From positions 173,344,413 through 173,408,412 of the forward strand of contig CM040128.1 of NCBI GenBank assembly GCA_022559845.1: a DNA stretch of 64,000 nt, given 5' to 3'. Source of the stretch: Amorphophallus konjac (taxonomy: Eukaryota > Streptophyta > Magnoliopsida > Alismatales > Araceae). Position numbers and translations under genes: made by a program. Of this stretch, positions 11,588 to 23,186 are shown piece by piece. The notes beneath the pieces were generated by a model. The model did no database searches, was not told the origin of the DNA, and saw only the letters and a program-made list of their open reading frames with translations. Positions within the stretch are counted from its first letter, which is position 1; every line of letters starts with the position of its first letter.

Positions 11588-13254
11588 GCTACCCCGCCTT
11601 GGTGTCTGCTTTGCAAGGGAGGAGTGACACGTAGTAGAATGGAATAGGAGAGTAATGAAATGGAGTGAGAATGGACTGAAAAGTAGATGCCAATGTGTGA
11701 TGGGACACGCTCTCAACATTACATGGTTGGGATCTTTTCAGAGTTTCAACGAAGTAACCTTTGGAGAAGGTCCTCCGGGATTGACGATTATTTGGATGGA
11801 AATCAAACAAGGAAGGAGGAGATGTGCACTTAGGCACAAACAGAAAAAGGGACCAACTTCTCTGCGCGGAAGTACCTGAGTCGTAAACCTGCTGGTTTCA
11901 CCTTTGGGGAGCGGTTACCAGCCAATGTGGAAGTGCTGCGGCCAAGGTGGGTCAAATGGAGTAAAAGAAAATGAATATTTGAGGATCAATCCAAACAAGG
12001 GTCTCTTCCGAAAAAATAGCCCAGGGCAGTCTCAAGGAAACTCAGTACTCGACTCGGAATGGAATTTCTCATATTAGTTAAGAATTGAAACACAGCAGCT
12101 CTCACAATCGAATTAAGTAAAGGATCTCCACAATGAAATCAAGGTCCTACATGAATGCATGATGGGCTTAAAGGAAAAATTAAAATAAACTAAAATAGAA
12201 TGTAGCTAAGGATAATATTCTTAAGTTGTTAAGAATGGGTTAGGATATCAATTCGATGAGCTGTTACTGAGTCGAAGCCCGTTGTTGGCACCGACTTATT
12301 TTCTCGAATCAATTGAGGACTAAGCATAGGGGAAATACTCCCTAAATAGAGCAAAACGGCGCATCGCCAAAGTTGCTCTACCAATCGAGTTGTGCTCAGA
12401 AATCGAGACGTGTCGCCGGGTCAAGCGGCACAACATAACAACCGGGGATCGGCCCCGAGCAAAAGGCACTATGCCAGCCAGTTTCCCGACAACCGGGTTA
12501 GTTTCGGGATTCGGGACAACCTACCGTACCTTACGGCACTTTGAAAAGATTCGGGGATCACCCTCGGACACTCAGCATACGATGTCACACCGCTGACGCT
12601 TCAACAGCCAGGTTAACTCGGGACTCAGAACAGCCTGCCGCGTCATTCGATTCTTCGCCAAGGAGCGAGGGTCACCCCGACCACCAGACAAGCGGCATCA
12701 TCATGTCGACGCCCCAGTCGCCGGGCCCAACCAAGGGTCCTAACAAGTTAGCCGTAATCCACGGCAACATCAACAGTCGATCAGGCCCATCCCTGATCAC
12801 TCAGTTTGCGGGTTTGCCCGCGTTCAACACAGCTACCCGAGCCGACCCGGGGGCGCCCTGACTACAAGCCACGCCATGTGGCACCCAGTAACAAGGCCGG
12901 GGTCTACCCTCGAGTCGCCTCCCTCCAGCCCTCTGAAGTCAAAGGAAGACCCGTCAAGGCCAACCGCAAGCTTCAGAAGCTCACAGCACCCTTACGCAGC
13001 CTGCACGCACGTGTCGGGAACTTCCCCGAGCACCTGGTGGGCGCGTATGCTCCAACCACTCTACAGCAAGCCAGATCTCGACTCGGGACTCCCAACTATC
13101 CACCCGTCTTGCACCACCATCGTGCGCCCTCGCATGCGGATCGACCTGCGCGGTCAGGTCGCGGGGTTCGACCCTCAGTCAACCCCAGTCTAACCCTCAG
13201 TCAACCCCAGTCAAACCCGTGGTCAAACCCATGGTAAACCCTCAGTCAAACGCG
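11588..13254. other. Unassigned interval, GC-rich from about 12390
   Basis: There is no recognisable protein domain. 11588-12390 is ordinary mixed sequence, possibly the 3' interior of the minus-strand element whose candidate LTR precedes it. 12390-13170 is GC-rich, with many CGGGACTC and CCCCGA words. 13172-13255 is a small minisatellite of CTCAGTCAACCCCAGT-like units. Open frames of 60-143 codons here are compositional and show no family resemblance. Confidence 0.5.
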
Positions 13255-13255
13255 C

Positions 13256-13785
13256 GTAAACCCCTCCGGGGACGGGTTTAGGCGGACCGGCCCAACCCCT
13301 TTGGCTGGTCCGCCTAAACCCCCCCGGGGGAGGGGTTTAGGCGGACCAGCCTCACCCCCAAGGCTGGTCCACCTAAACCCCAATTACAATAAAAAAAGTA
13401 TTTTTTAATTAAAAAAACACCCAACCCAGTCCGCCTAAACCCCCACTGGGGGAGGGTTTAGGCGGACCATCCTGGACCCCCAGGCTGGTCCGCCTAAACC
13501 CCCTGGGGGAGGGGGTTTAGGCGGACCAGCCTGCCCCCTCAGGCTGGTCCGCCTAAACCCCCATAAAATAAAAAAACTTTTTTAATAAAAAAAGGCCCCA
13601 ATCCGCCTAAACCCATGGTTTAGGCGGACCAGCCCAGCCCCTTGGACTGGTCCGCCTAAACCCCCTCTCCCCACTCCGTTACACACACAAAAAAAAATAC
13701 AAAAATAAAATAAAAATGACACTGTTTAGAGGGTTTACCCGGACCAAGTTGAACCCTCAACTTGGTCCGCCTAAACCCCCCATGA
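13256..13785. repeat. Array of TTTAGGCGGACC...GGTCCGCCTAAA hairpins
   Basis: Five to six long perfect or near-perfect hairpins have arm GTTTAGGCGGACCAGCC and complement GGCTGGTCCGCCTAAAC, with loops of 8-12 C-rich bases. They are separated by CCCC(T/C)GGGG palindromes and A-rich spacers (13382-13415, 13562-13590, 13685-13715). The last copy (13726-13776) is diverged to CCAAGTTG/CAACTTGG arms. A TATA box follows within 25 bases. Confidence 0.9.
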
Positions 13786-13800
13786 CCCTTCATCTTCCTC

Positions 13801-13807
13801 TATAAAA
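13801..13807 (+). promoter_or_regulatory. TATA box after the hairpin array
   Basis: TATAAAA, in the context CCTC-TATAAAATCCCCC, lies just past the hairpin array and 20 bases before the copia insertion site. It suggests the copia element landed at the transcription start of an older LTR. Confidence 0.5.
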
Positions 13808-13821
13808 TCCCCCAAGGGGCT

Positions 13822-13826
13822 CAATG
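13822..13826. repeat. Target-site duplication CAATG (left) of the copia element
   Basis: CAATG immediately precedes the 5' LTR, and the same five bases follow the 3' LTR at 57627-57631. This is a 5-bp duplication typical of LTR-retrotransposon integration. Confidence 0.9.
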
Positions 13827-15777
13827 TGTTGTGCCCCGGACTGTTTTGACAAAGATCCTGAATGAAAAAGTCATGAGTTCTCTTTTTGGTTGATCTTCAT
13901 GATATACATATTTGATGAATGATGAAGTTGATGAATTTCAGACTTGGATGAATGATTTGTCTATACCTAGAAAAATGCTCAAATTTGATAAATGTTGATT
14001 TGAATCAACTTAATTGAATGTTGAATGTTGAGTGAGCAATTGTTGATTGAACTCAAATGCTGGACATAAGCCAAGTGAACAAAAGTCAATTGATTTTTTA
14101 GAAATTGAGTGAATACTTTGAATGTGTTATTTAGTATGAGGTAAATGTGTAAGTTTCATGTGTAAACTTAAGATGTTGATTTGGATGGGAAACTGATAAT
14201 GCAAGTCATTTGTGAAATTTTTCACTCAATCTCTCAAGGCCAAGGTATGAATACATGACTATTTGGATCTTAGTGTGAATGGACTGATCCAGGTAAAATT
14301 CATGCTTATCCATGTATATCTGAGTTGTATGAACTCCATTGATCAACCTTGATACAAGTTTTTGATTTGTGGAGCTTTCAATTGCACTTATTGAAGTTTT
14401 ACTGCTGTCTGTAAAAGTGTCGACCTCAAAGGTCGACACTTACTTGTGGAGTTTCTGCCTTGTGTTGAAAGAGTGTACGCTGGCAGAAAGTGTGGACCTA
14501 CGGGGTCGACACTTTCACCAGGGTTCTGCTATTGTGCTGAGGCAGAACTCACGGGAAAAAGTGTCGACCTCATGAGTCGAGACTTTCAGGTAAGTCCATT
14601 CATTTCTGTGAAAACAGAATGTTCGTGAAAAAGTGTCGACCTCAAGAGTCGACACTTTTCATCACGAATGTTATGTTCTTTTCACAGGCCAGAACACTTC
14701 GTAAAAAGTGTCGACCCCATGGGTCGACACTCGTGTCTCGATTTTATTTTTATATATGTTCTGGCAGAACCTTCAGGAAAAAGAGTCGACTCCATGAGTC
14801 GACACTTTTTCTGAACGTTCGAACGTGATTTTACGGATCTGTTTCGAACCCTAATAAGTTGGATCCAAATGGCTTGGCTTTTGACCCTAATAGCCTTAGG
14901 GCGACCTTTACATCTAGTATGTGTTATGTAGGGGGTTTGGGAAGGGGTTTTATGTCCTTTGGGGCATCAAGCCCCCTTGTTTAAAATGCCGCCCCCCTCA
15001 TTCGATCGAAAAGATCCCAAGAGATTCTAACGTGAGTTTTTCTTGTCTTGTAGGAGAAGGAGGGTTTCCCATCTGTTGGAGGTGAAGGAGAGCTGTGCTA
15101 GGTCATCTTCCATCGAGCCCAAGCCTAGAGTTGGAGGTCGCGATCTGCATCCTCTACATCCGGAGCTTCGGGCGACGACATCTTCTACACCGGCTTCATC
15201 CAACCTCGGTTCCTTTGTTCTGAGTGCTACCCTCTCTATATTCCTAGCATATTTAAGGATTTGTGGGGAAGATCCATATTGTTTATCATCTTCTTAGTCA
15301 TCTTGTGCTTAGATCGATTATCTCATAACTGAGCTTGTAATTTCTCCATACTATTTTTCATATCTAGACGTTTTCGGAGGTTGCTCTGAGTGTGTGTGGG
15401 TTGTCTCGTCGTCGTGCGAGAACCTACGTGTGTGGGCCGTCGAGCCCGTGTGTGTGTGTGGTTGCTGTCGTCGAGCAGCGTTGATAGTGAAATCCTCTCG
15501 AGGTGAGAGGGGTGGATGTAGGACGGCACTTGGTGCATCCGAACCACCTAAAAATACTGTGTCATGGTTTGCTTATCTGGTGGTTATTATTGTTTATTTT
15601 TCCATTCACTGTACGAGTGTGAGACGGTGAGACGTGAGTTTACTCAACTGTCCATTCATATTCTGCTGACCGAGTGAGTATACCTCTGCACTGGAAAGTT
15701 GTGAGAGCTTATTTGATTTACTTTCTTTCCTTCCAATCAAGCCTCTGTCCTAGATTTATCTCACATATCTGTGGTTT
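13827..15777 (+). repeat. 5' LTR of the copia element, first part
   Basis: It starts TGTTGTGCCCCGG and matches 55595 onward. It contains six GTGTCGAC/GTCGACAC palindromes (14413-14811) and a TATTTAAG-like possible TATA (about 15249). It also has the SIRE-type GGTGGATGTAGG...ACCACCTAAAAA block near 15512-15552. It is cut at 15777 by insertion A and continues at 25296. A stretch around 15040-15300 reads as an 84-codon frame in both LTR copies, but this is LTR sequence. Confidence 0.92.
14413..14811. repeat. Six GTGTCGACC...GGTCGACAC palindromes
   Basis: Units lie at about 14413, 14488, 14555, 14628, 14703 and 14778, spaced about 70 bases. Each is AAAGTGTCGACC, a 4-6 base loop, then GRGTCGACACTTT. 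The loop changes (TCAAA, TACGG, TCATG, TCAAG, CCATG). Two arms carry single mismatches absent from the other LTR: GTGGAC at about 14494 and GTCGAG near 14577. Confidence 0.9.
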
Positions 15778-17867
15778 TGATGCGGGACGAGACCACGGAC
15801 ATGACAAGCTCGTGATTGCCCCTTAACGAGGGAAGCGTCGGATGTGCGCGGTTGAGAAACCGGCAATGAGCTAGGGTGATCGGCTCTCTTTTGTACCCGG
15901 ATCGGGTCACGAGACTGTCACGTACTCTCTCGCAGCAGCGGTAATGAACATATAAAGCGAGCTAGATATCCCTACACATGCTCTCTAGCAGCGGCATAAA
16001 CAAATATATATGAAGTAAGCAAAATGCCGAGAAGGGAGCGAAAACGATACCTCCACGCGCTCGGCGTGGGGAAGACGGACCCGGCCGAAACTCGTACTCC
16101 CGGGACAATTAATACACAATATTACAGCAAATGAATTACTGCCCACTCCACGCAGGGAGGTAAAGGGCTACACAAACGGGCCCGGGAGGACCGAATTCGG
16201 GTTGACGGGCGGCTTCTCGCGTCTCTTCGGCAGCACCCGAACTAGTGACGGTGGGGCCCACGTGCTGTCCGGAGGGTTCGAGTGGGACCCGGTGTCACCA
16301 CTGTGGTGGGGACACTTGTGGAAGCGATCCCCGGGCTGGCGGCACGCTGGGACGGTGACCGGAGGCCGGGCGGCTCCGTTCGGCACCGATCGGAACAATC
16401 GGCCACGGGTCTTCCGGTTCTATTTTCCGACGCGCGCTCCGGCGAGAACGGACGCTGCGATCAGCCCCGATGTCGGAATGCGACGAAACTGGCGCCGTTG
16501 GAAAGATGCTTCGAAGGGCTTCAACCCAAGGGGATTACAGAAAAATAATCAAGCCTGTAATTCTAATTGGTGAATTTTGAAGGTTGCTGTTGTACAGTGT
16601 CTGAACTCTCAGATCTGCAGGGCTGTCCTCTGATAACTGTCGTTGACCGCAGGGTGGATGTCCGATTCAGCTCTTAAGGTCTTCATCAACGGTGTAGGAA
16701 ATTGAGCTAGGAAGACGGTAAAACTGGTTTGGATAAGTTTGGATGTGGCTACGAATTTCTATGAGTTTTGGACTAGCAGTGGGTCGGATCTAGAATCTGG
16801 CTGACAACACTGTAGCTGAGGAAGAACACGAATTTTTAAAAATAGATAGAAAGCTGATCAAACATTAAGAAAATTTTTGGATGTAGGGGATTATTGATAG
16901 AACTCCCAGTGAAATTCGGAGGGTTTGGGAAAATCTAAAAGAGGGTTGGAGGTGAGAAACACAGGGCTGCTATCACTGTAGACAGAGACAAAATAGATCT
17001 GGGAATGACAAATGAACGAAATTGGAAAATTACTAAATGGAGGAGTTTTAGCGTGAAACGTTAGGTGGAGGTGGGGATTCAAGGTAAGAACACACTCTCA
17101 AAATTTCAAATCGATCTGAGCTCGTGGCTGACAGCAAGAATTCGTGGAAGAGGCTGATATTGGCTGAAGATAGAATTCCGACGGTGGCTTGATGGCGGCT
17201 CGATGGCGGCACGAACGGCGGCGGCGGTGGCACAGATCACAACCAGAGATTGGGGAAGGGGAATAGATATAATTCCACTCTAGAAAGGGGGTTGGAGAGG
17301 GAAGAACAGCAGGAGGAGGGGCTGGGGGCGCAAGAAGCTTCAAGCATTCAACACAATTTTCTCAATTTTTCATTGATTTTCAACGGAAAATACATGGTTT
17401 TATATGCTAGGTATCTAATCAATTGTACACCCTTGGATCAAGGGCTTGGGATTGAAGGGCTGGGATGTGATTTGAACAACACACAAAAACTAATAAAAAA
17501 TCAAGGGGAGAGGGGCGCCCCCTTGACCATGGTTAATGGGGTTGAATGGGTAGGTGAGGTAGGTAACCCACCTTGGACTAATTAAGCCACTTGTCTCCCA
17601 TGTGGTCAAATGGCATTCAACCCGTCTAGATGGTCACCTAGGATGGTTGACCAGCCCCACATGGATAACATGGACCAATGGGAAAGGGCTGGGGCCCCCC
17701 TTGATGGTCCTACTGATAAATTACAAAGAAACCCAAACAATCCGTGGGAATGACGCATTGGCTTATAAAGCCATACAATTGCGCATATACTTTCTCGTGG
17801 ATATACAAATAAACTAAAGGACATAAATGCAAAATAAAATGTACATGCTCGGTGTCGATTCCCATCA
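15778..17867 (-). repeat. 3' LTR of insertion A
   Basis: TGATGCGGGACGAG...GATTCCCATCA is nearly identical to 23202-25290. It is followed inward by ACTCTCCCCGGG, whose minus-strand reading (CCCGGGGAGAGT) is a short polypurine tract. Frames on either strand (for example 16202-16573, repeated at 23625-24056) are LTR sequence and not genes. Confidence 0.9.
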
Positions 17868-18694
17868 ACTCTCCCCGGGTGGGAGGAACTTGACCCCGTC
17901 GAGTAGGGGTATGGGTGCTCGGGTACTCCGGCGGATCCGTCACCGTGCCAAGTAACGCGGGTATACTCCACTCCAAGTGACCGTCACCTGCTCATTCCAT
18001 ATATACTCGATATACACAAGCTGCTATGGGCTAAAGGTGGACACTCCGGGTGGGGCACTCTCAAAGGGAAGGAAGCAGCTCGAAGACTCACTAGGAATCA
18101 CCGCTGAATCCCTGTAGGTGACTGATCCGGGTGTAGATATGGAACCGATCCCATACTCATCGGGTGAGTCCAATCGCCTCTTACTCATAAGAGAATGACA
18201 ACGAGCTGACACAAGACACATGCAGACTCTCAAACTACACACAAACCATGCAAACAAACCACACAAGATAAACCACACAAGGAAAACACACCGACTCATA
18301 TATGACCCTAGACTAAGGTGGTGACATCAAGCCCACTAAGTGGCGGCATCCTGGGCGGCGGGTGAGCTGTCCAACTCTCCCTCCATGGCATAGTACTCAT
18401 CGGCTAGTGCTTGGTCGGCCTCATAATTGACAAGTTCAAGCTCAGATGGCAAGGTCTCCTCAACCCCTAGAGCTAGTGTGGCACGAGTGGGACATTGGTT
18501 GGCGAAGTGGCCAAACCCATGACAATGGAAACATTACAGCCGGGACCGACTGCTCTCTCATGTTGTGCCCCTGTGTGGTTTTGATGATGGCTGACACACC
18601 ATGAGTCACACTGAGGTGTGCTAATTAATTTAGATGACTGTTTGACTGCTTGAATAGCTAATTCATGAATATGGCTGGATTGGGTTAACGTAGG

Positions 18695-20175
18695 CTAATT
18701 GTTCATGCAGTGCATTGACGCAGTTGGAGATTGGGTTGACGCATTGGATGTCTGTTCACTAGCTGTGTTGACGCTACAAGGACACTGCGTTGACGCAGTA
18801 GTTGCTGGTTCACTAGCTGCGTTGACGCAGTGGATCAGCTGGGTTGACGCCATACTGCTTTGTCTACCTTTTGTGTGGAAGTCTATACATTGTTTCTTTC
18901 AGTTACGTTGCTTGAAACGAAGTCCATACATTCATTTGCATTGAATGAAGTCTGTACATTGGCTTTGGTTATGCTCAGAATGCTTAAGTCTATACACTGC
19001 CTTTGTTTCAAAGTAGATACATTGTCTTTGTTTCAAGTCTATACATTGGCTCATGGTCTTCAAGTCGATACAGAGTCTTCATCTTCTGAAGTCTGTACAG
19101 CCAGTCACTTGACAAAGTCTGTACAGTGTCTCATATTGGCCAAGTCTATACAGCCTCATCTTTACATTCGTTCCAAGCCAAAGTCTGCACATTGGCCAAG
19201 TCTACACATTAGACTGTGGCCTGCTTAGCTGAAGTCTGTACATCACCTTCAGACTTTCAATTGTTGAGTCTTTACATGTTTTGAGGTTGACAACACTATG
19301 AGCGTTAGTGTCGTTATTTGCTCCATCGCGTGCTGAACACTGCAGCACCTCATGCTGCTTTCTGTGCCACCTCGTGTCGCTCCATCTGTGTCACCCCTAT
19401 GTCTTCGAGTCTTCTGTATTCGTGTTGTTTCTTCCAAGACGCCGTGTCTTTCTTGCTTTGTGACCACACTTCGTGTCGGTTTCTGTTTTCGTCTTCGAGT
19501 TGTTTTCAGCCCGTGTCATCCTCGTGTTCGAGTCGTTTCCTGTGTCTTCGTGTTATCTTTTGTGCTTGTGTCTTCGTGTTATTTTTGTGTTTGAGTCTTC
19601 ATGTTATTTCTGTATTTGTGTCTTCGTGTTGTTTTTATGTCTTCGTGTTATTTTTGTGTTTGAGTCTTCATGTTATTTCAGTATTTGTGTCTTCATGTTG
19701 TTTTTATGTCTTCGTGTTATTTTTGTGTTTGAGTCTTCATGTTATTTCTGTGTTTGTGTCTTAGTGTTGTATTTGTGTCTTCGTGTTGCTTCTTTCTATC
19801 TTCATCCAAGGTTCCTCTGATCGTGTGTTTCTATCGTTTTACTCTGTGTTATTTCCTTCTCACCTCGTGATGTTCTCATCTGACCTCGTGTCATTCTCTT
19901 TGTAGTGTTAGCCTTGTTACTGTGGTACCTCGTGTCGTTCTCTCTTTATCTCGTGCTGTAGTCATCTAATGTACCTCGTGTCGTTCTCAGTATAGTGCAC
20001 CTTTTACTGTTCTAATGTCTATACATTCATTTCTAAGTTCAAGTCTATACACTTGTTATCACATCTTAAGTCTATACACTCGTGGCTAGCTGTTCAAGTC
20101 AATACACTCGTTGGCTAAGTCTTCAAAGTCTATACATTCTATCCTTCACACTAAGTCTGTACACTATGGTCTTCA
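18695..20175. repeat. AAGTCTRTACA word arrays with GTTGACGC words
   Basis: GTTGACGCAGT-like words occur about seven times at 18712-18850. Then AAGTCTATACA or AAGTCTGTACA occurs about every 25-35 bases at 18890-19270 and again at 20030-20170. These are the reverse complement of the TGTAYAGACTT words in insertion C's LTRs. Confidence 0.85.
19562..19790 (+). repeat. 69-bp minisatellite in the solo LTR
   Basis: Three units start near 19587, 19656 and 19725. Each contains GTGTTTGAGTCTTCATG, then TCTTCGTGTTGTTTTTATG or a variant. The period of 69 is a multiple of three, so long repetitive frames appear on the plus strand, but nothing suggests translation. Confidence 0.8.
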
Positions 20176-20377
20176 GTTACCCAGCAAGTATGTACATCCT
20201 TCTGATTAATCTCCTATGACTGTGTGACAGGTACTGTTCGTGGAGCCTATGCAGAGTGGGCACGTGATACGAGGCTGGCATCTGGCACGTGATCCGAGAT
20301 GCAGAGGAGCCTCCACGTGGACTGAAGCATTTGGGCGGGAATCGTGGAGAGCACACGCCGCCCTAATCTGCTGCTGC

Positions 20378-20385
20378 TATATATA
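20378..20385 (+). promoter_or_regulatory. TATA box of the solo LTR
   Basis: TATATATA, in CTGCTGC-TATATATATGTG, lies about 200 bases past the last AAGTCTRTACA word. The same box in the same context occurs in both LTRs of insertion C. Confidence 0.6.
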
Positions 20386-20779
20386 TGTGTCTTCTTCCTC
20401 TGAAGAAAGGTGCGTGAGGGCAGAGAGTAACTGAAGTAGAAGCAGCCAGAGCTAAGAGAAGAAGTGCAGAAGAGAAAGAAGAGATAGAGAAAGCTGAGAG
20501 CCAGATCGATAGAGAATAGAGAAGAAGAAGAAGAAAAGAAGTGAGAAGAAGGAGAAGGCAGAAGCAGTGAGAAGAAGAAGAAGTAAGAAAGAAGAAGAAG
20601 AAGAAAAGAGAGTTCGTGCTGGGAGAAAGAGAGAAGCAGTAGAAGAAGTTCCTGCTGGACCGTGGATCAAATCCAAGCCAGCCAGCTCCTGCGAGAGCCA
20701 CATTTGATTTTATCTTTTCAGCTTTCTGTTGCTGGTTTTTGTTTTTCCTTTGAACTATTCACTTGCTGTTCTTCTGATC

Positions 20780-21310
20780 CTCTAGTGTGAGATCGGGTTC
20801 CCTCCGGTGTGGAGGAAGAGAGACTTGCATCTCTGGTTGCCTTTGACAGGGTGTCATCGGTTGTTTCCCTCCGGGTTGGAGGAAGGGAGATTTTATCTCC
20901 GGTTCTGGGCTTATAGGTTCGAGTCCAGGGGTCCCTCCGGTTGAGAGGAAGAGAGGTCCGAGACCTCTAGTTTGCAGGTGACTAGGGGTCACTTGTGCTG
21001 CCCTCTGGGTTTCAGAGGAAGAGAGACTTGGGTCTCTAGGTTCCCCTCCGGTTTGGAGGAAGGGAGGATTGGTCCTCCGGTTCTAGTCTTGTGGGTTGCA
21101 AGACTAGGTGTTCCCTCCGGTTTGGAGGAAGAGAGACCGTGTGTCTCTGGTTTCCAAGTGACTGGGAGTCACTTGGGGTGTCCCTCCAGTTGGGAGGAAG
21201 AGGGGAGGTTGTTCCCCTGGTCAAGCTGTTTGGCAGCAGTTGTTGCAGACTGAGTCTGCTGTGCTAGTGTAACTAGTGGAAGCCTCACTCCGGTTGGGAG
21301 TGAGGGGTGG
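20780..21310. repeat. CCTCCGG...GGAGGAAG repeats downstream of the TATA box
   Basis: About eight units read TCCCTCCGGTTTGGAGGAAG and variants, each followed by GAGA-words and a short inverted pair such as GGTGACTAGGGTCACT-like cores. Spacing is 45-70 bases. Related GGAGG...CCTCC units occur in insertion C LTRs at 35090-35370 and 43800-44090. Confidence 0.75.
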
Positions 21311-23186
21311 ACGTAGGTCTTTGGACCGAACCACCTAAAAATCTCTTGAGCAGTGGTTTATTTGTGTGTTTTGCTTCCGCTAGATGATTGATTAGGAGCG
21401 CTCCAAGTGACTCTTCATTTGTTCAATTGAATTAGTTTCTATTCTGGTATTGTGTTTAGCTTCCGAAGTTTTTATTGGGTGATATTCCTAGCAGGATACA
21501 TTCACCCCCCCTCTGTATCCAGGGCTTGCACCATAACATCTCCGATAAGAGAGGCCTTACCCTTATCCTCCCGACGGGTAGGGGGTGTAGGTAACAAGGG
21601 TGGTGCAGGTGCCGTGGGCAACAGAGGAGGGAGTGTCGGGGCCGTGGGACGGCCTATGGGTGCCGGTGGTTGGGGTGGAGGTAGATCCCGTGGTGGGGGA
21701 GGTCGAGGTCTTGGAGCAAAGGGCTCCTGACGGATGGGCTCCTGTGGACGAGCCATAGGTCCCCTCGGGTATGAACCTAAGGAGCCACGGGAGTCACTAC
21801 GGGGAGGAGCGGGGCTCCACCGGGGAATAGACTCGAACTCACCCTCGAATTGCTCCATCTCGAGAGCAACTTGATAAGCATCCTCCAGCTTGTCCACCTT
21901 GCGGCGGAGAAGCTCATACCGTAGGTGTGGGCGTAGACCACGCCGGAACCGAGAGACGGTAAGGGAATCCTCCTCCGTGGCATCACATCGCAAGTAGTAT
22001 TCATCAAATTCGGCGATGTAATCAGAGACGGACCGGTCTCCTTGGGTGAGACTTTGCCACCTCTCTATAAGACACTGGAGGTAGGAGGTAGGGAGGTACT
22101 TCTTCCTAAGCTTCTCCCTCATATCGGTCCATGTATCGATCGGGGGTTCTTGACGATGAAACAATAGGTTCTCCATGTTCCTCCAATAGGTTTGTGCTTG
22201 GCCTAAAAGTTTCATCCTGGCGTACTTGACTTTTAGTTGGTCCGACATCTCGAACCACTCAAAATATCAGTCCAAACCAGCCTCCCAATCAAGATAGACC
22301 TTTGGGTCCAAGGACCCGTCAAAGGTGGGAGGGTCGGCCCGAACGGTCCGAATGGCCCGTTCATCCATATCTTGGTCGTGGGTACGCCGTGTAGGGCGGT
22401 AATCACGACCATGCCCCCGATGCTCATTTTCGGACTCATAGTCATGCACCTCGGGGACTTCGTGCCTCCTATTAGCTATCCCTTGAACCCTTGGAGTCGC
22501 GGGTTATTGACCCGGCTCCGGTTGACCTTGTGTAGGTGGGACGGGTGCTTGGACTGGGGCAATCGGTGGTGCCTCGACTGGACCTCTCTCTAGTGCGGCA
22601 ACTCTCCCGACCAATCCTTGAACGGACTGGTTCGACCCAGTGGCCCTATCCTCTACGGCTTTCATCCTCTCTTCTAGGCGGGTGCCTAGACCATTCACTC
22701 GGATACTCGCTCCTTCCATCCTATCCACTCGAGTACTTAACTCATCCATGCGCTCACTCAACCCATCCATTTTCCCCACAAGAGTTCGGAACAATGTGGC
22801 CACTTCATCGGAACTATAGACTCGGGATTCCGCCATAGGTGGTGGTGGGGGTGAGTATTGTGTACCTCGACTAGTGGGCATGCAAGACACGGAGTAGGAG
22901 ACACCGACTAAGGCAAACACACTAATGCAAAATGATGCGCCTAGACTTAACCAAAACTTGGTACGTGGTGGAGCTAACCGATCCGAAGATCACTCGCACA
23001 AGTGTGCGGCCTTCCCGATAGGCGTAGCCTAACGTTCGGACAACACCTTTTGATATACTGAGTAAAGGGATGTAAATGTAAAAAGACACTTTTTTTGTTT
23101 TAAAACAATGATGACCCTAAACACGACTTAGACGTAAATGACTAATGAATGACACTTTTTTTTTTGGACACCCTAGACTCAAACTC

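Larger units (their letters stand above)
18561..21538 (+). mobile_element. Solo LTR, SIRE-like, inserted in insertion A gag
   Basis: The LTR runs TGTTGTGCCC...CATAACA, 2978 bases, flanked by TCTCA (18556-18560) and TCTCC (21539-21543), a one-mismatch target duplication. Its start, a TATATATA box and the ACCACCTAAAAATC block match the LTRs of insertion C. No interior or partner LTR remains, as after LTR-LTR recombination. It carries TGTAYAGACTT-type words, GTTGACGC words, a 69-bp minisatellite, a purine-rich 5'-UTR-like tract (20440-20640) and CCTCCGG...GGAGGAAG repeats. Confidence 0.88.
18336..22920 (-). pseudogene. Gag of insertion A, split by a solo LTR
   Basis: The frame runs from about 22920 (more likely start Met at 22881, MPTSRGTQYS) to 21539 and resumes at 18555, ending at TAG 18338-18336. 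Domain order is a proline-rich, coiled N-terminus (SERMDELSTRVDRMEG), a retrotransposon capsid domain (FDGSLDPKVYLDWE; TWTDMREKLRKKYLP; FRRGLRPHLRYELLRR), a basic proline-rich linker, and one zinc knuckle CFHCHGFGHFANQC near 18491-18532. In-frame stops lie near 22506 (TAA), 22268 (TGA) and 18534 (TAA). The two halves lie in the same frame across the insertion, supporting a precise LTR insertion with duplicated TCTCC/TCTCA. This would form the particle coat, but the copy is dead. Confidence 0.85.

Noticed and set aside
12390..13240. Long plus-strand frames of 105-143 codons.
   Set aside because: The region is GC-rich with repeated CCC/CGA words. The frames overlap, have no recognisable motif and end in a minisatellite.
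13256..13785. A CRISPR-like array, because of regularly repeated palindromic units.
   Set aside because: Spacers are not unique sequences of constant length, the repeats are long hairpins with C-rich loops, no cas genes are present, and the setting is a plant genome.
15043..15297. An 84-codon frame conserved at 56813-57067.
   Set aside because: It lies at the same position in both LTRs of the copia element, for the same reason as above.
16202..16573. A 123-codon plus-strand frame, repeated at 23625-24056 and so apparently conserved.
   Set aside because: The two copies are the two LTRs of insertion A. Similarity reflects LTR identity at insertion, not protein selection.
20363..20703. Minus-strand frames with long runs of Ser, Leu and Phe, resembling membrane proteins.
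   Set aside because: They are the complement of an AGAAGA-rich leader in the solo LTR. The hydrophobicity is compositional.
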